From Tardiphaga robiniae (GTDB lineage: Bacteria > Pseudomonadota > Alphaproteobacteria > Rhizobiales > Xanthobacteraceae): a stretch of 64,000 nt of DNA. The position numbers were made by a program, and so were the translations under genes. Of this stretch, positions 45,888 through 54,928 are shown one piece after another. The stretch lies in assembly GCF_001618955.1 (NCBI RefSeq), contig NZ_LVYV01000001.1:1-64000 (forward strand), read 5' to 3'. Under the pieces are notes generated by a model. That model did no database searches, was not told the DNA's origin, and saw nothing but the letters and a program-made list of their open reading frames with translations. Numbering within the stretch: position 1 is the stretch's first letter; each line of letters starts with the position of its first letter.

Positions 45888-45914
45888 TGCGACGCAACAG
45901 AATATTGCACCGCA
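45888..45914. promoter_or_regulatory. Paired TGC-N3-GCA sites (possible PhaR sites)
   Basis: TGC-GAC-GCA (45888-45896) and TGC-ACC-GCA (45906-45914) lie 151-177 bases upstream of the first phasin. The pattern resembles binding sites reported for the phasin repressor PhaR. Short motif, so chance occurrence is possible. Confidence 0.35.
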
Positions 45915-46007
45915 GAATCGCATAAGACCCGGATCGAATGCGCGCCCACGTCATGGAACTCGCTGAATATCAATCACTGATTGCATAGCGGAGAGCGCAG
46001 GGGTCGG

Positions 46008-46379
46008 TCAGCTCTTGGGCTTGGCGGCGTCCATGGCAGCGCGGCTCATGATCTGGCCCATTTCGCTGGCCTGCTCTGCCAGCGACTTCATCTGCGACTG
46101 CACGTATTCGCTATGGAGCCGCATGACGTCGCCGAGATCCTTGGCGTGCAGCAACTGCTGGGCATAATCCAGCGACGCGGCGACGTTCTTCTCGGCATAG
46201 GCGATGGCCTTGGTGCTGACATCCTTGGCGCCGGCGCGCACGGTCTCACCGCGGTTTTCGATCGACGACGCCGTGCTCTGGGCGCTGGCCAGAAACTTCT
46301 CGAATGCCTGCTTGGCCTGGTCGAAGCTGGCTTCGGCCATTGCGCGCATTTCCTTCGGAATTTCGAATTGGTCGGTCAT
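46008..46379 (-). CDS. Phasin family protein, second copy
   Basis: A 123-residue phasin_2-type protein. It starts MTDQFEIPKEMRAMAEASFD after GGAGCGGGAC and is almost wholly helical, with the conserved FEKFLASAQSTASSIENRGETVRAGAKDVSTKAIAYAEKNVAASLDYAQQLL core summarised as alternating A/K/E/Q heptads. It is shorter than and different from the first phasin, suggesting distinct granule surfaces. Same strand, 270 bases upstream, so it is probably transcribed separately. No PHA synthase is in the window. Confidence 0.85.
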   Translation of the reverse strand: MTDQFEIPKEMRAMAEASFDQAKQAFEKFLASAQSTASSIENRGETVRAGAKDVSTKAIAYAEKNVAASLDYAQQLLHAKDLGDVMRLHSEYVQSQMKSLAEQASEMGQIMSRAAMDAAKPKS

Positions 46380-46745
46380 GTCCCGCTCCATTTTGCATTG
46401 ACGAAGCCGTCCACGGCCCCGTCTCCCGTGTCGCCCACTGCAATCTAGCCGAGCTTGGCATCGCCGATGTGACGCGGCGTCCCGTCCTCGTCCGATCCCA
46501 TCGTGGACCTTTGTTTTTGTTTTGCAACTGCCAACGCATGGCCCTGCCCCTCCGTTCGGCAGAATGCCGAACCCTCGGAGCGGATTAACGTTATTGCTGC
46601 TTTGGCCTGCTGGAATGGGCGGGGGACGTGGACCTGCGCGCCTGCGCGGGCGATACTAACGAATTATTAAGGATGTCATCGTTTGGCCCGCAATCTGTGA
46701 CGCGGATACCGGACGGACGCCCAACGAGTCAGTCATGAAGTGCCG
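46380..46745. other. 366-base intergenic region with perfect palindrome
   Basis: Separates the second phasin (minus) from the large kinase gene (plus). It contains TTCGGCA-GAA-TGCCGAA at 46555-46571, perfect 7-base arms, and a possible TGC-N4-GCA site at 46529-46538. No supported gene. The palindrome could be an operator for either neighbour. Confidence 0.5.
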
Positions 46746-49700
46746 ATGAACAATGCGGATTTTCAGTTGCGGGGTGTTGGCGATGCACGGCTGGCCGTAC
46801 ACGCCACCAGCAACCAGCCGGTTTGGCTGTGGTCGCGCGACGGCACCCGTGTGCTGTGGGCCAATCCGGTCGGCGCGCGACTGTTCGGGGCCCGTAACGC
46901 AGCGGACCTGTTTGCCAGGACTTTCGGCCCCGCCGATACCCATCGCCGCCAGATAGCCCAGCTCGGCTCACGGCTACCGGCCAGTGGCGCGATGCGGCTG
47001 GAGCGCCTGCGCGGCTTCGGCGCGGCGCTGGGGAGCCTGATGACGTGCGCCTGCTCGCAGCTTGAATTTCCCGATGGCGGCAGCGGCATTCTCGTTGTCG
47101 CAGCGGAGCCGCTCGGTGGCCGCGGCATGCCGCTGGTCGAACGGCTGCAAAATCTCGTCGAGGGGATCGACACTCCGATCGCCGCCTTTGCACGCGACGG
47201 CCTGTTCGTCGGCGCCAACGAAATGGCTCGGGCGCTGCTTGGTTTTCGCAATCTCTCCGATGCCGGCCTCGATCACGCGCGCGACGGCGCGCTAAAGGAC
47301 GGCCGCATCGAAACGCCTATCGGCTTTGGCCGCATGGTACTGCAGCGCGTGGGCAGCGGCGCCGATGTCGGACTCGTGGCGCTGATCGCGCCGGGCGCTG
47401 TGCATCCGGCACCGAGCGAAGAAGAACTTGAGGCTCCCACAAGACCCGAAGCCGGCGTTGAACCGCAGAGCGCCCTTGCAGAGCCGAGCGACCTGTTTAT
47501 CGAATTCGATGAGGCCACCGAAGCGGCTGACCTCAACAAACAGACCGTCGACATCGACGCTCCGATTGAGCCTGACACCACCGATACCCATCGCGACACG
47601 CATCTCGAAGACATTATTGCTGAAACCATTGCACATGCCGACACGCCGGCGGAGGCTCACGAGCCGTCGCCCTATATCGAGCCCGTCGCTGACGAACCAG
47701 TGCCCGTTGCCCTGCCCGAAATCGAATCGCGCACGACACCGCTCCGTTTCGTATGGCAGATCGATGCGGAGAAGCGCTTCACACTGAACTCTGACGAGTT
47801 CATCCACCTGATCGGCCCGCGCACAGCGGCAAGCTTTGGCCGCAAGTGGAACGATCTCACAGCCGAATTCAATCTCGATCCCGATAGCCACGTCGTCAAG
47901 GCGATGGCCACGCAGCAGACATGGAGTGGCATCACGCTGCTCTGGCCGGTGGATGGCGGTGGCCGCCTGCCTGTCGAACTCTCTGGCCTGCCGCTGTTCG
48001 ATCGCGAGCGCAATTTCACCGGCTATCGCGGTTTCGCTGTTTGCCGCGACCTCGATGGAATGACGCGGCTCGCCGAGCAACGTCGACATGATCACATCGG
48101 CGATCCACCGCCCCGACCATTATCCGCCGATGTCGCGCAGGCGGGCCCTGTCGGCGACAGTCTCGATGAACCGATTGCCCTCACCACCAACCCGATACCA
48201 GAACAGACACCACCGCCAACCACCCCGGACAGCACCGTGCAACCACCCGAGAACGTCGTGCCATTTCGACCAGGCGATCCCAGATCGCCGGCACTGACGC
48301 CTGTCGAGAACAGCGCCTTCAACGAGCTTGCGCGGCAATTGTCGGCGCGGCTTGAGTCGGAAACGGGACTGATCACGAGCACGAACACACCCGAAGCGGA
48401 CAGCGAGACGGACGATGCACCGACGGCTGCCCAGACCTTGTCTCAGCCAACTGAGGCGGCGTCACAGGCTGCCTGGCTGACAACGCCACCGGCTGCACCG
48501 CGCGGCGAGATGATGCGCGACAAGATGCTGCTCGACCTGATGCCGGTCGGCGTCCTGATCTATCGCCTCGATCGCCTGCTGTTCGCCAATCCCGCCTTCC
48601 TCGCCCGAATGAACTATCCGAGCCTGAACGCACTGGAAGAAGCGGGTGGCCTCGATGCGCTCTATGTCGGAGCTGATGTCTCTTCTGCGGCCAGCACCTC
48701 CGATGACGGCACCGCCGTCACGATTTCAGGCGGTGACCAGTCCGGCAACACAGTGCCCGCCGAAGCGCGCCTTTACACGATTTCATGGGACAACGAGCCG
48801 GCGCATGCGCTGATTTTCTCTCCGCCCAAGGCAGAGCTTGTCGCCGCCCCTGTTACGATCGCTGCGCCCGTTGCGGACGCGCCCTTGCCCGCCGGCCATA
48901 TCGATGCCGAAGATCTGGCCACGATCCTCGATACCACGGCCGAAGGCGTCATCATGTTCGATGCCGAAGGCAACATCAATTCCTGCAACCGCAGCGCCGA
49001 GGCGCTGTTCGGCTATAGCGGCGAATTACTGACGCAGCGGAATCTGACCGACCTCTTCGCAGCAGAAAGCCGCCGGGTGGTGCAGGACTATCTCGCAAGC
49101 GTCAAGGAATCCGGCGTGGCCAGCCTGATGGATCATGGCCGTGAGGCCCTCGGCCAGGTGCGCGCGGGCGGCCTCGTGTCGCTGTCGATGACCATCGGCC
49201 GCACGCGCACGGATGGACCGAACTTCTTTGCCGTGTTCCGCGACCTGACGCAGACGAAGAAGACCGAAACCGAACTGCTGAATGCACGCCGCCAGGCCGA
49301 CCGCGCTGCGACCGCTAAGGCGGATGTTCTGGCGCGGATCAGCCACGAGGTCCGTACACCGCTGAATGCCATCATCGGCTTCGCGGAAGTGATGGTCGAC
49401 CAGCGCTTCGGCCCGCTCGGCAACGAGCGCTATGTCGAATACATGAAAGACATTCGCGCCTCGGGTGAACGCGTCATCGCGATCGTCAACGATCTGCTCG
49501 ATCTGTCACGCATCGAGACCGGCAAGATTGACCTCGCTTTCACCACGCAGAACCTTAACGAGATGGTCGAGCAATGCGTCGCGGTGATGCAGCCGCAAGC
49601 CAATCGCGGCCGCATCATCATCCGTACCTCGCTGGCCCATCTGCTTCCCACGGTGGTTGCCGACGCCCGCGCGCTACGACAGATCACGCTGAATCTGATC

Positions 49701-50006
49701 GGCAACTCGATCCATCTCGCCAATGCCGGCGGTCAGGTGATCGTCTCCACCGCATTGTCGGACTTCGGTGAGATCGTGCTGCGCGTCCGCGACACCGGTC
49801 ACGGCCTCAATGACAACGAACTCGCCGCCGCGATGGAGCCGTTCCGTAGCTCGACGCCGGCGGACTCTTCAGAGAGTTCGGGTGTCAGCCTGTCGCTGAC
49901 CAAGGCGCTGGTCGAAGCCAACAACGCGCGCTTCCAGATCAAGACCGCGCCGAGCTCGGGCACGCTGATCGAGGTGGCATTTTCGAATGCAGCGGTGAAG
50001 GCCTGA
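46746..50006 (+). CDS. Large PAS-domain sensor histidine kinase (PdhS/DivJ/PleC-like)
   Basis: A 1086-residue kinase with no membrane segment. The N-terminal part holds PAS-like blocks (about residues 15-215), followed by an acidic low-complexity linker (about 220-330) and another PAS-like block (335-440). A proline/threonine-rich linker (450-590) leads to a PAS pair (600-690 and 730-850). Then comes the H-box SHEVRTPLNAIIGFAEVM with the phosphorylated histidine at residue 867 and a degenerate N-box region (NLIGNSIHLANAGGQ). The G1 box is DTGHGL. The H-box matches DivJ/PleC/PdhS kinases that act on DivK. The start is ATG 46746 or GTG 46740. It probably controls asymmetric division. Confidence 0.85.
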   Translation: MNNADFQLRGVGDARLAVHATSNQPVWLWSRDGTRVLWANPVGARLFGARNAADLFARTFGPADTHRRQIAQLGSRLPASGAMRLERLRGFGAALGSLMTCACSQLEFPDGGSGILVVAAEPLGGRGMPLVERLQNLVEGIDTPIAAFARDGLFVGANEMARALLGFRNLSDAGLDHARDGALKDGRIETPIGFGRMVLQRVGSGADVGLVALIAPGAVHPAPSEEELEAPTRPEAGVEPQSALAEPSDLFIEFDEATEAADLNKQTVDIDAPIEPDTTDTHRDTHLEDIIAETIAHADTPAEAHEPSPYIEPVADEPVPVALPEIESRTTPLRFVWQIDAEKRFTLNSDEFIHLIGPRTAASFGRKWNDLTAEFNLDPDSHVVKAMATQQTWSGITLLWPVDGGGRLPVELSGLPLFDRERNFTGYRGFAVCRDLDGMTRLAEQRRHDHIGDPPPRPLSADVAQAGPVGDSLDEPIALTTNPIPEQTPPPTTPDSTVQPPENVVPFRPGDPRSPALTPVENSAFNELARQLSARLESETGLITSTNTPEADSETDDAPTAAQTLSQPTEAASQAAWLTTPPAAPRGEMMRDKMLLDLMPVGVLIYRLDRLLFANPAFLARMNYPSLNALEEAGGLDALYVGADVSSAASTSDDGTAVTISGGDQSGNTVPAEARLYTISWDNEPAHALIFSPPKAELVAAPVTIAAPVADAPLPAGHIDAEDLATILDTTAEGVIMFDAEGNINSCNRSAEALFGYSGELLTQRNLTDLFAAESRRVVQDYLASVKESGVASLMDHGREALGQVRAGGLVSLSMTIGRTRTDGPNFFAVFRDLTQTKKTETELLNARRQADRAATAKADVLARISHEVRTPLNAIIGFAEVMVDQRFGPLGNERYVEYMKDIRASGERVIAIVNDLLDLSRIETGKIDLAFTTQNLNEMVEQCVAVMQPQANRGRIIIRTSLAHLLPTVVADARALRQITLNLIGNSIHLANAGGQVIVSTALSDFGEIVLRVRDTGHGLNDNELAAAMEPFRSSTPADSSESSGVSLSLTKALVEANNARFQIKTAPSSGTLIEVAFSNAAVKA

Positions 50007-50021
50007 GTGGCCTTCTCCGAT

Positions 50022-51230
50022 TTAGCGACTGAGCGCCATCGCCGCGTCGGAACGGCGCGGCTTGCGATAGCCGATCAGCAGCGGACCGAATGAGACAGCG
50101 AAGCCGATAAAGGCCGCGACCCACGTCAATGCTGCAACATGGAGCAGCGGCGGACTGTAAGCCGGCTCGATCACGGCGCCGATCCGCGCCAGTGCCGCCA
50201 CGATGACGGCAGCATAGATCATCAGCGTCGTGCGTGAGGCGTGCAGTGCCTGGCCAGTATGCCCCAGTGTTGCCCGGCTCATGACAGCCAGCGTCATCAC
50301 GCCGGCCGCACCTGCCATCCATGCATGCAAGCCGGCGCTGGGCACTACCCATCCTGCTGCCGCTGCGGCATTCAGCAGGAAACCCAGCGGCACGAAAGCG
50401 TAACCAATATGCAGGATCAGCAACAGTCCCTCGCGCCAAGTACGATCGCCGGCCCAGCGCGCCAGACGTATCATGTGCAGCAAGCCGACCAGCGCGAGAG
50501 CCGCTCCCGTTGGTTCGCCAAAGGGCCGCGCGATCCACAGCACCAGCGCGGCGGCACTGACGGCGATGACGATCATATCGAAACGCGCAAACGGCACTGG
50601 CAGCCGACCAGGATTCTCGCGTACCAGCCAGTTGCGGGTGAAGCTCGGAATGATCCGGCCGCCGATCAGCGAGATCAGCAACACAACGACCGCGACGCCG
50701 ATCCGGATGCTGATGTCTGCGACGCCAGCAAGATGAGCTTCAACATGAAAGGCGATGTTGCCGACCAGCAGGAAGGCGACTATGCCGACCACTGGCAGAT
50801 TACGCCAGTTGCGGCCCGCCGCGATCTCGCGGGTTGCAGCGGCGGCGACCAGCGTCAGGAAACTCACATCGACCAGCATCGCTATGAGCCAGCCGGTATA
50901 GGCCGAAAACGTCAGACAAATCCGTCCCGCGATCCAGAGGACGACCAGCCCGAGCAATGGCAAGCCGCGGATCGGCAACCGGCCGGTCCAGTTCGGAATG
51001 GCTGTGAACAAAAAGCCGGTGACCACGGCCGACATGAAGCCGAACAGCATCTCGTGAATGTGCCAATCGCGCGGCGCAAAACCGGTGGCCAGCGCCAGCC
51101 GGCCATGGAAGGCCGGCACCCAGACCAGAATTCCCAAGCCGGCATAATACGCACCGAGCAGGAAAAAGGGGCGGAAGCCGGCCGAGAGCAACGGCCAATC
51201 GGCGATGGAGCGAACACGAAGAAGCGTCAT
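50022..51230 (-). CDS. nnrS: NnrS family membrane protein
   Basis: A 402-residue inner-membrane protein with about 12 hydrophobic segments. NnrS-family features are seen: GFRPFFLLGAYYAGLGILVW, then DWHIHEMLFGFMSAVVTGFLFTAIPNWTGRLP, then GGRIIPSFTRNW; the conserved histidines are haem and copper ligands in studied members. NnrS protects against nitric oxide stress and is typically regulated by NnrR. It lies 24 bases after the pseudoazurin gene on the same strand, so the two share a transcript with an NnrR-type box upstream. Confidence 0.93.
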   Translation of the reverse strand: MTLLRVRSIADWPLLSAGFRPFFLLGAYYAGLGILVWVPAFHGRLALATGFAPRDWHIHEMLFGFMSAVVTGFLFTAIPNWTGRLPIRGLPLLGLVVLWIAGRICLTFSAYTGWLIAMLVDVSFLTLVAAAATREIAAGRNWRNLPVVGIVAFLLVGNIAFHVEAHLAGVADISIRIGVAVVVLLISLIGGRIIPSFTRNWLVRENPGRLPVPFARFDMIVIAVSAAALVLWIARPFGEPTGAALALVGLLHMIRLARWAGDRTWREGLLLILHIGYAFVPLGFLLNAAAAAGWVVPSAGLHAWMAGAAGVMTLAVMSRATLGHTGQALHASRTTLMIYAAVIVAALARIGAVIEPAYSPPLLHVAALTWVAAFIGFAVSFGPLLIGYRKPRRSDAAMALSR

Positions 51231-51254
51231 CGTTACTCTCCCGTTTGGGGCGTG

Positions 51255-51698
51255 TTACTTTGCAGCGACTTTCTCGAACAACGTCGCGAACACTGTCTTG
51301 GCCTTGCCGGGATGGGTCACGGCCTTGGCTTCGGCCGCATTGGTTGGCGCACCGACCACCACCAGTCCTACCATGCCCATGCCGTAATGTGGCGCGCATT
51401 TCACGCCGTAGACGCCGGGCTTGTCGAAGGTCACCACGAGGTCCTGGCTCATCTTGCCAACGAAGGGCGTCGCATCGGCGGGCAGCATGCCTTTGACCGA
51501 TTCAACGCTGTGCGCCTTGTCGGTCGACACGAATTTCACGGTATCACCGGGCTGCACATTGACCAGTGCGGGCTCGAACACCATTGCGGTCCCGTCGGCG
51601 CCCTTGTTGAGCATTTTGACCTCGACCTCCGCAGCGCCAGCGGCGCCTGTCAGAGCGAAAAGGATGGCAGCGGTTGCAAGCATGAAAGCCTTGCGCAT
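51255..51698 (-). CDS. Pseudoazurin
   Basis: A 147-residue periplasmic blue copper protein that carries electrons, typically to copper nitrite reductase or nitrous oxide reductase. The signal peptide is residues 1-22 (ending GAA). Type-1 copper ligands are His63, Cys101, His104 and Met109 in HSVES and CAPHYGMGM, all in canonical spacing. The gene is first of a two-gene unit with nnrS. The intergenic region holds the NnrR-type box at 51769-51782. No nitrite or nitric oxide reductase gene is in the window. Confidence 0.93.
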   Translation of the reverse strand: MRKAFMLATAAILFALTGAAGAAEVEVKMLNKGADGTAMVFEPALVNVQPGDTVKFVSTDKAHSVESVKGMLPADATPFVGKMSQDLVVTFDKPGVYGVKCAPHYGMGMVGLVVVGAPTNAAEAKAVTHPGKAKTVFATLFEKVAAK

Positions 51699-51768
51699 CG
51701 TATTTCTCCGTAAACTCCGGTCATTTCAGCCGGATGCGCCAAATTAGGCCTGCCGCCCGGCCTCGACA

Positions 51769-51782
51769 TTGCGCCAGCGCAA
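51769..51782. promoter_or_regulatory. NnrR-type box
   Basis: TTGCG-CCAG-CGCAA is a perfect dyad matching the TTGCG-N4-CGCAA motif used by NnrR proteins in Rhodobacter relatives. It lies 71 bases ahead of the pseudoazurin gene and 70 bases ahead of nnrR. Confidence 0.75.
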
Positions 51783-51851
51783 ACTTCCACTTGATCGACG
51801 CCCGCAATCACGGTCTAGAAGTGTCCGGAACGGGAACTTGACGGAGAACAC

Positions 51852-52559
51852 ATGTCGGCGGTCGACAGCTCCATGGTCGCGCATCTGCCGCTGTTCGAGA
51901 GTCTCTACACCGCAGCCTGCGAGGCGATCCTGCGCGAGACGCATTCGATCCGCGTCCCGAAGAACAAAGTGATTTTCGAGCAGGGCGAGGACGTCCATTC
52001 GTTCTATCTGCTGCTCCATGGCCATATCCGCGCGACCAAGATGACGCCCGCCGGCGAACAGGTGATCGTGCGCTACGTCGCGACCGGCGAGATCTTCGGG
52101 ATCGGTCAGGCCATGGGGCTGACGACTTATCCGGCAACCGCAACGGCGGTGGATGACAGCGTGGTTCTGGTGTGGCCCACCACGATCTGGACGCGGCTGG
52201 TTGCCGACTATCCCGCCCTCGCCGCCAATACGCTCAAGACCGTCGGTAGCCGACTGCAGGAGGCTCATACGCGTGTGGTCGAGATGTCGACCCAGCAGGT
52301 CGAGCAGCGCGTTGCTCACGCCCTGCTCCGGCTGATCAACCAATCAGGCCGCAAGACCGCGCAAGGCGTCGAGATCGATTTCCAGCTGAGCCGGCAGGAT
52401 ATCGCTGAAATGACCGGCGCCACGGTCTTCACCGTGAGCCGCACGCTCAGCACCTGGGAATAGCGCGGGCTGATCGAAAGCAGCCGGCAGCGCATCGTGC
52501 TGCGCGAACCCGAGACATTGCGTGCGCTCGCCGACGCTCTTCCAGGTGATGATGCGTAG
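51852..52559 (+). pseudogene. nnrR: NnrR-type Crp/Fnr regulator interrupted by in-frame amber codon
   Basis: NO-responsive Crp/Fnr-family regulator. A 203-residue product reads from ATG 51852 (after GGAGAACAC) to TAG at 52461-52463. Without a frame change, reading continues for 31 more codons (RGLIESSRQRIVLREPETLR and ALADALPGDDA) to TAG 52557-52559; these are the expected C-terminal wing residues. So one codon, most likely CAG, became TAG. The cyclic-nucleotide fold and helix-turn-helix (LSRQDIAEMTGATVFTVSRTL) are intact; there is no Fnr cysteine cluster. The truncated protein may still bind DNA weakly, or the stop may be suppressed, or it may be a sequencing error. Divergent from pseudoazurin-nnrS. 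Confidence 0.8.
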
Positions 52560-52564
52560 CGCGG

Positions 52565-53899
52565 TTACGCCGCTTCGAACTGCCTGACCTCGTTCGACAC
52601 TCCTCCGAGTGGGATCGAGACGGCAGCCCTGACACCCTGAGCGTCGTCGCGGTTTGCGATATCGAGGCTGAAGCCGTTACGATCCGCCGCCGTCCGGGCA
52701 ATCGCCAATCCGAGCCCGGTGCCATCGATATCCATCGGAGCCGCGCGGAAGAAGCGGTCATAGAGATATGGCACGGCGGATTCCGGTATTCCACATCCGC
52801 TGTCGATCACCTCGATGACGAAATCCGTGCCTCGGCGCACAGCCTTGATGCTGACCGCGCCGCCGGCACGCGTGTAACGCACCGCATTGTCGAGCAGGTT
52901 CGAGACGATCAGCCGGAGATCGGCGGCACGAACATTCAATTCATCACGCGTCCCCGGTGCGATCGCGAGTGAGACGCCCTTGGCGTCGGCGATGGACACG
53001 AAGCCGGACACTACCAGCCGCACGAAGGCCTCGGCATCGACGACCTCAGCTTCGCTTTCGATGCCGGCATCGGCGCGAACCATGGTCATCAACTGGTTGA
53101 CTGAATAAGATGCCCTTCGAATCCCGTCGAGCAGATCCTGCGCGATCTCACGTTCAGGCGCATTGAGTTCACGCGATCGCAGATTGTCGATCTGGATCTG
53201 GAGGGCCGCGAGCGGAGTCCGCAATTCATGTGCCGCGTCGGACACGAAGCGACGCTGGGTCTCCAGCGCAGTCTGATGTCGCTCGATCAGGGAATTCATG
53301 GCTGTCACAAGCGGAGCGACCTCGACCGGAACGCCTTTCAGACTTAGCGCGTCCTTCGCATCGGCGCTGCGCTGGCCGATATCAGCCGACAGTGTTCCAA
53401 GCCCTGACAATACGCGCTTCACGGCCCACCAGATCATCAGCCACGCAATCGGGATGGCAACGATCAGCGGCACGGCAGCGCCGGCGGCCGCATAGGCGGC
53501 AACTTCCTCACGCGCACTCCAGCGCTGCGCGACCTGGATCGCATGCGTCGCGTCGCGCGACGTGAACACGCGCCAGCGCTCTCCGCCCGCAGTCACGTCG
53601 GCATAGCCGAGTTCCGACTGAGACGGGATATCGACCGAGGGGCCCGAACGATGAATGGGCTGCTTTGCCTGATCCCAGATCTGGATCACCAGCTGGTCTT
53701 CCAGTTCGGCATCGATCCGCGGCTCGATATCATGCCGGAACACCATACCCGCCGTAAGCGCGACCTCGTGTAGAGCGTTGTCCTGGAAGCTGTTCACTTC
53801 GTATTTGACGAAATAATAGGATGTGATGGCCGCAGCAACGCCGACGAAGATGAGCAGTCCCGTGACGTAAGTCATCACGGTCTTTCGCAACGACGTCAT
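52565..53899 (-). CDS. Two-component sensor histidine kinase (QseC/TctE-like)
   Basis: A 444-residue membrane kinase. Two membrane segments (about 12-30 and 133-158) flank a periplasmic sensor with DIEPRIDAELEDQLVIQIW. Then come a linker, the H-box AAHELRTPLAALQIQIDNLR, N-box NLLDNAVRYT, G1 DSGCGIPES and G2 GTGLGLAIA; all are intact. It overlaps the response regulator gene by four bases on the same strand. Architecture resembles QseC/TctE-type kinases. With a TonB receptor divergent on the other side of the regulator, iron or siderophore signalling is a reasonable guess. Confidence 0.92.
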   Translation of the reverse strand: MTSLRKTVMTYVTGLLIFVGVAAAITSYYFVKYEVNSFQDNALHEVALTAGMVFRHDIEPRIDAELEDQLVIQIWDQAKQPIHRSGPSVDIPSQSELGYADVTAGGERWRVFTSRDATHAIQVAQRWSAREEVAAYAAAGAAVPLIVAIPIAWLMIWWAVKRVLSGLGTLSADIGQRSADAKDALSLKGVPVEVAPLVTAMNSLIERHQTALETQRRFVSDAAHELRTPLAALQIQIDNLRSRELNAPEREIAQDLLDGIRRASYSVNQLMTMVRADAGIESEAEVVDAEAFVRLVVSGFVSIADAKGVSLAIAPGTRDELNVRAADLRLIVSNLLDNAVRYTRAGGAVSIKAVRRGTDFVIEVIDSGCGIPESAVPYLYDRFFRAAPMDIDGTGLGLAIARTAADRNGFSLDIANRDDAQGVRAAVSIPLGGVSNEVRQFEAA

Positions 53900-54564
53900 C
53901 CGCCCTCCTTGGTCACCATCCAGCCCGCACCGCGGACATTGCGGACAATGTCCTTGTCAAATTTTTTGCGCAGTCCGTGGATCAGCACGTCGACTGCGTT
54001 GCTCTGGACTTCCTCGCCCCAACCGTAGATCCGGCTCTCGATCTGGCTGCGCGACAGGATTTGCCCGGGGCGTTCCATCAAAGCCTGCAGTACCGCAAAT
54101 TCGCGCACCGACAGCAGATGCTTGATATCGCGGAATGTCGCCACCTGCGTCGATGGATCCAGCGTGATCTCCGCGGACGTCATCAGCGACACCACGCGAC
54201 CATTGGCGCGGCGCGTGACTGCGCGTATGCGCGCGAGCAGTACCGGCAGTTCAAACGGCTTGACGATGTAATCGTCTGCGCCGAGATCGAGACCCGCCAC
54301 CATGTCGGACACGCCATCCCGCGCGGTGATGATAAGGGCCGGCGTGGTCATGCCGGCTTTTCTTTTCGCCTTGAGCACGTCCAGGCCGGACATCTTGGGC
54401 AGCCCAATGTCGATCAGAGCGACCGCATATTCCGACCGGTCCATCGCGGCGAAGCCATCGCGGCCATTGCGCGCCCAGTCGACGCTCATGCCATTCTCGC
54501 TCAGGCCGCGCACCAGCGCCTTGCCGAACATGGCATCGTCTTCGATCAGTAGAACGCGCATCAT
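53896..54564 (-). CDS. Response regulator, OmpR family
   Basis: A 222-residue regulator. The receiver domain (residues 1-116) has the acidic pair in LLIEDDAMFG, the phosphorylated aspartate in ALIDIGLP, and a lysine in YIVKPFEL. The OmpR-type winged helix follows (about 125-220) with SVREFAVLQALMERPGQILSRS and the wing NVRGAGWMV. It overlaps the kinase gene by four bases. It probably acts on its own operon and perhaps on the divergent TonB receptor gene across 364 bases of intergenic DNA. Confidence 0.94.
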   Translation of the reverse strand: MMRVLLIEDDAMFGKALVRGLSENGMSVDWARNGRDGFAAMDRSEYAVALIDIGLPKMSGLDVLKAKRKAGMTTPALIITARDGVSDMVAGLDLGADDYIVKPFELPVLLARIRAVTRRANGRVVSLMTSAEITLDPSTQVATFRDIKHLLSVREFAVLQALMERPGQILSRSQIESRIYGWGEEVQSNAVDVLIHGLRKKFDKDIVRNVRGAGWMVTKEGG

Positions 54565-54928
54565 TCAATCTCGTGCCTGCGGGACATTCGGAAAGCCAGT
54601 CAGTCAGACAACATCGGAGGCATCCCGATATTCCCTTATCCCAGGTGTCGGTGACTGCGGCGCTTACGCGCATTGCAGCGCTTGTCCAGTGACCAATCGT
54701 TTGGCGCAGGCGGGACGCCGCACCTCATTTAGAACGATTACAAATTATCCCGACGCCCCTTGGTGCGCAGATCACACACCTTGGGCATATCCCTCGAAGT
54801 TCGATTGATTCTAAACGCCATCTAATTCGCGCCTAATACTCCGAATTGCAGATGTGTCCAAGTGTTTCCAGGGAAACACAAGGACCGCCGGCATCTGCAT
54901 GAGCGGAGAATATTTCAGGGGCGTAGTA
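54565..54928. other. 364-base divergent control region with iron-response-like site
   Basis: Lies between the two-component operon (minus) and the TonB receptor (plus). TTTAGAA-CGA-TTACAAA at 54728-54744 is an imperfect dyad like the iron control element bound by Irr in rhizobia, and a second half-site TTCTAAA lies near 54810. No gene seen. Confidence 0.4.
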
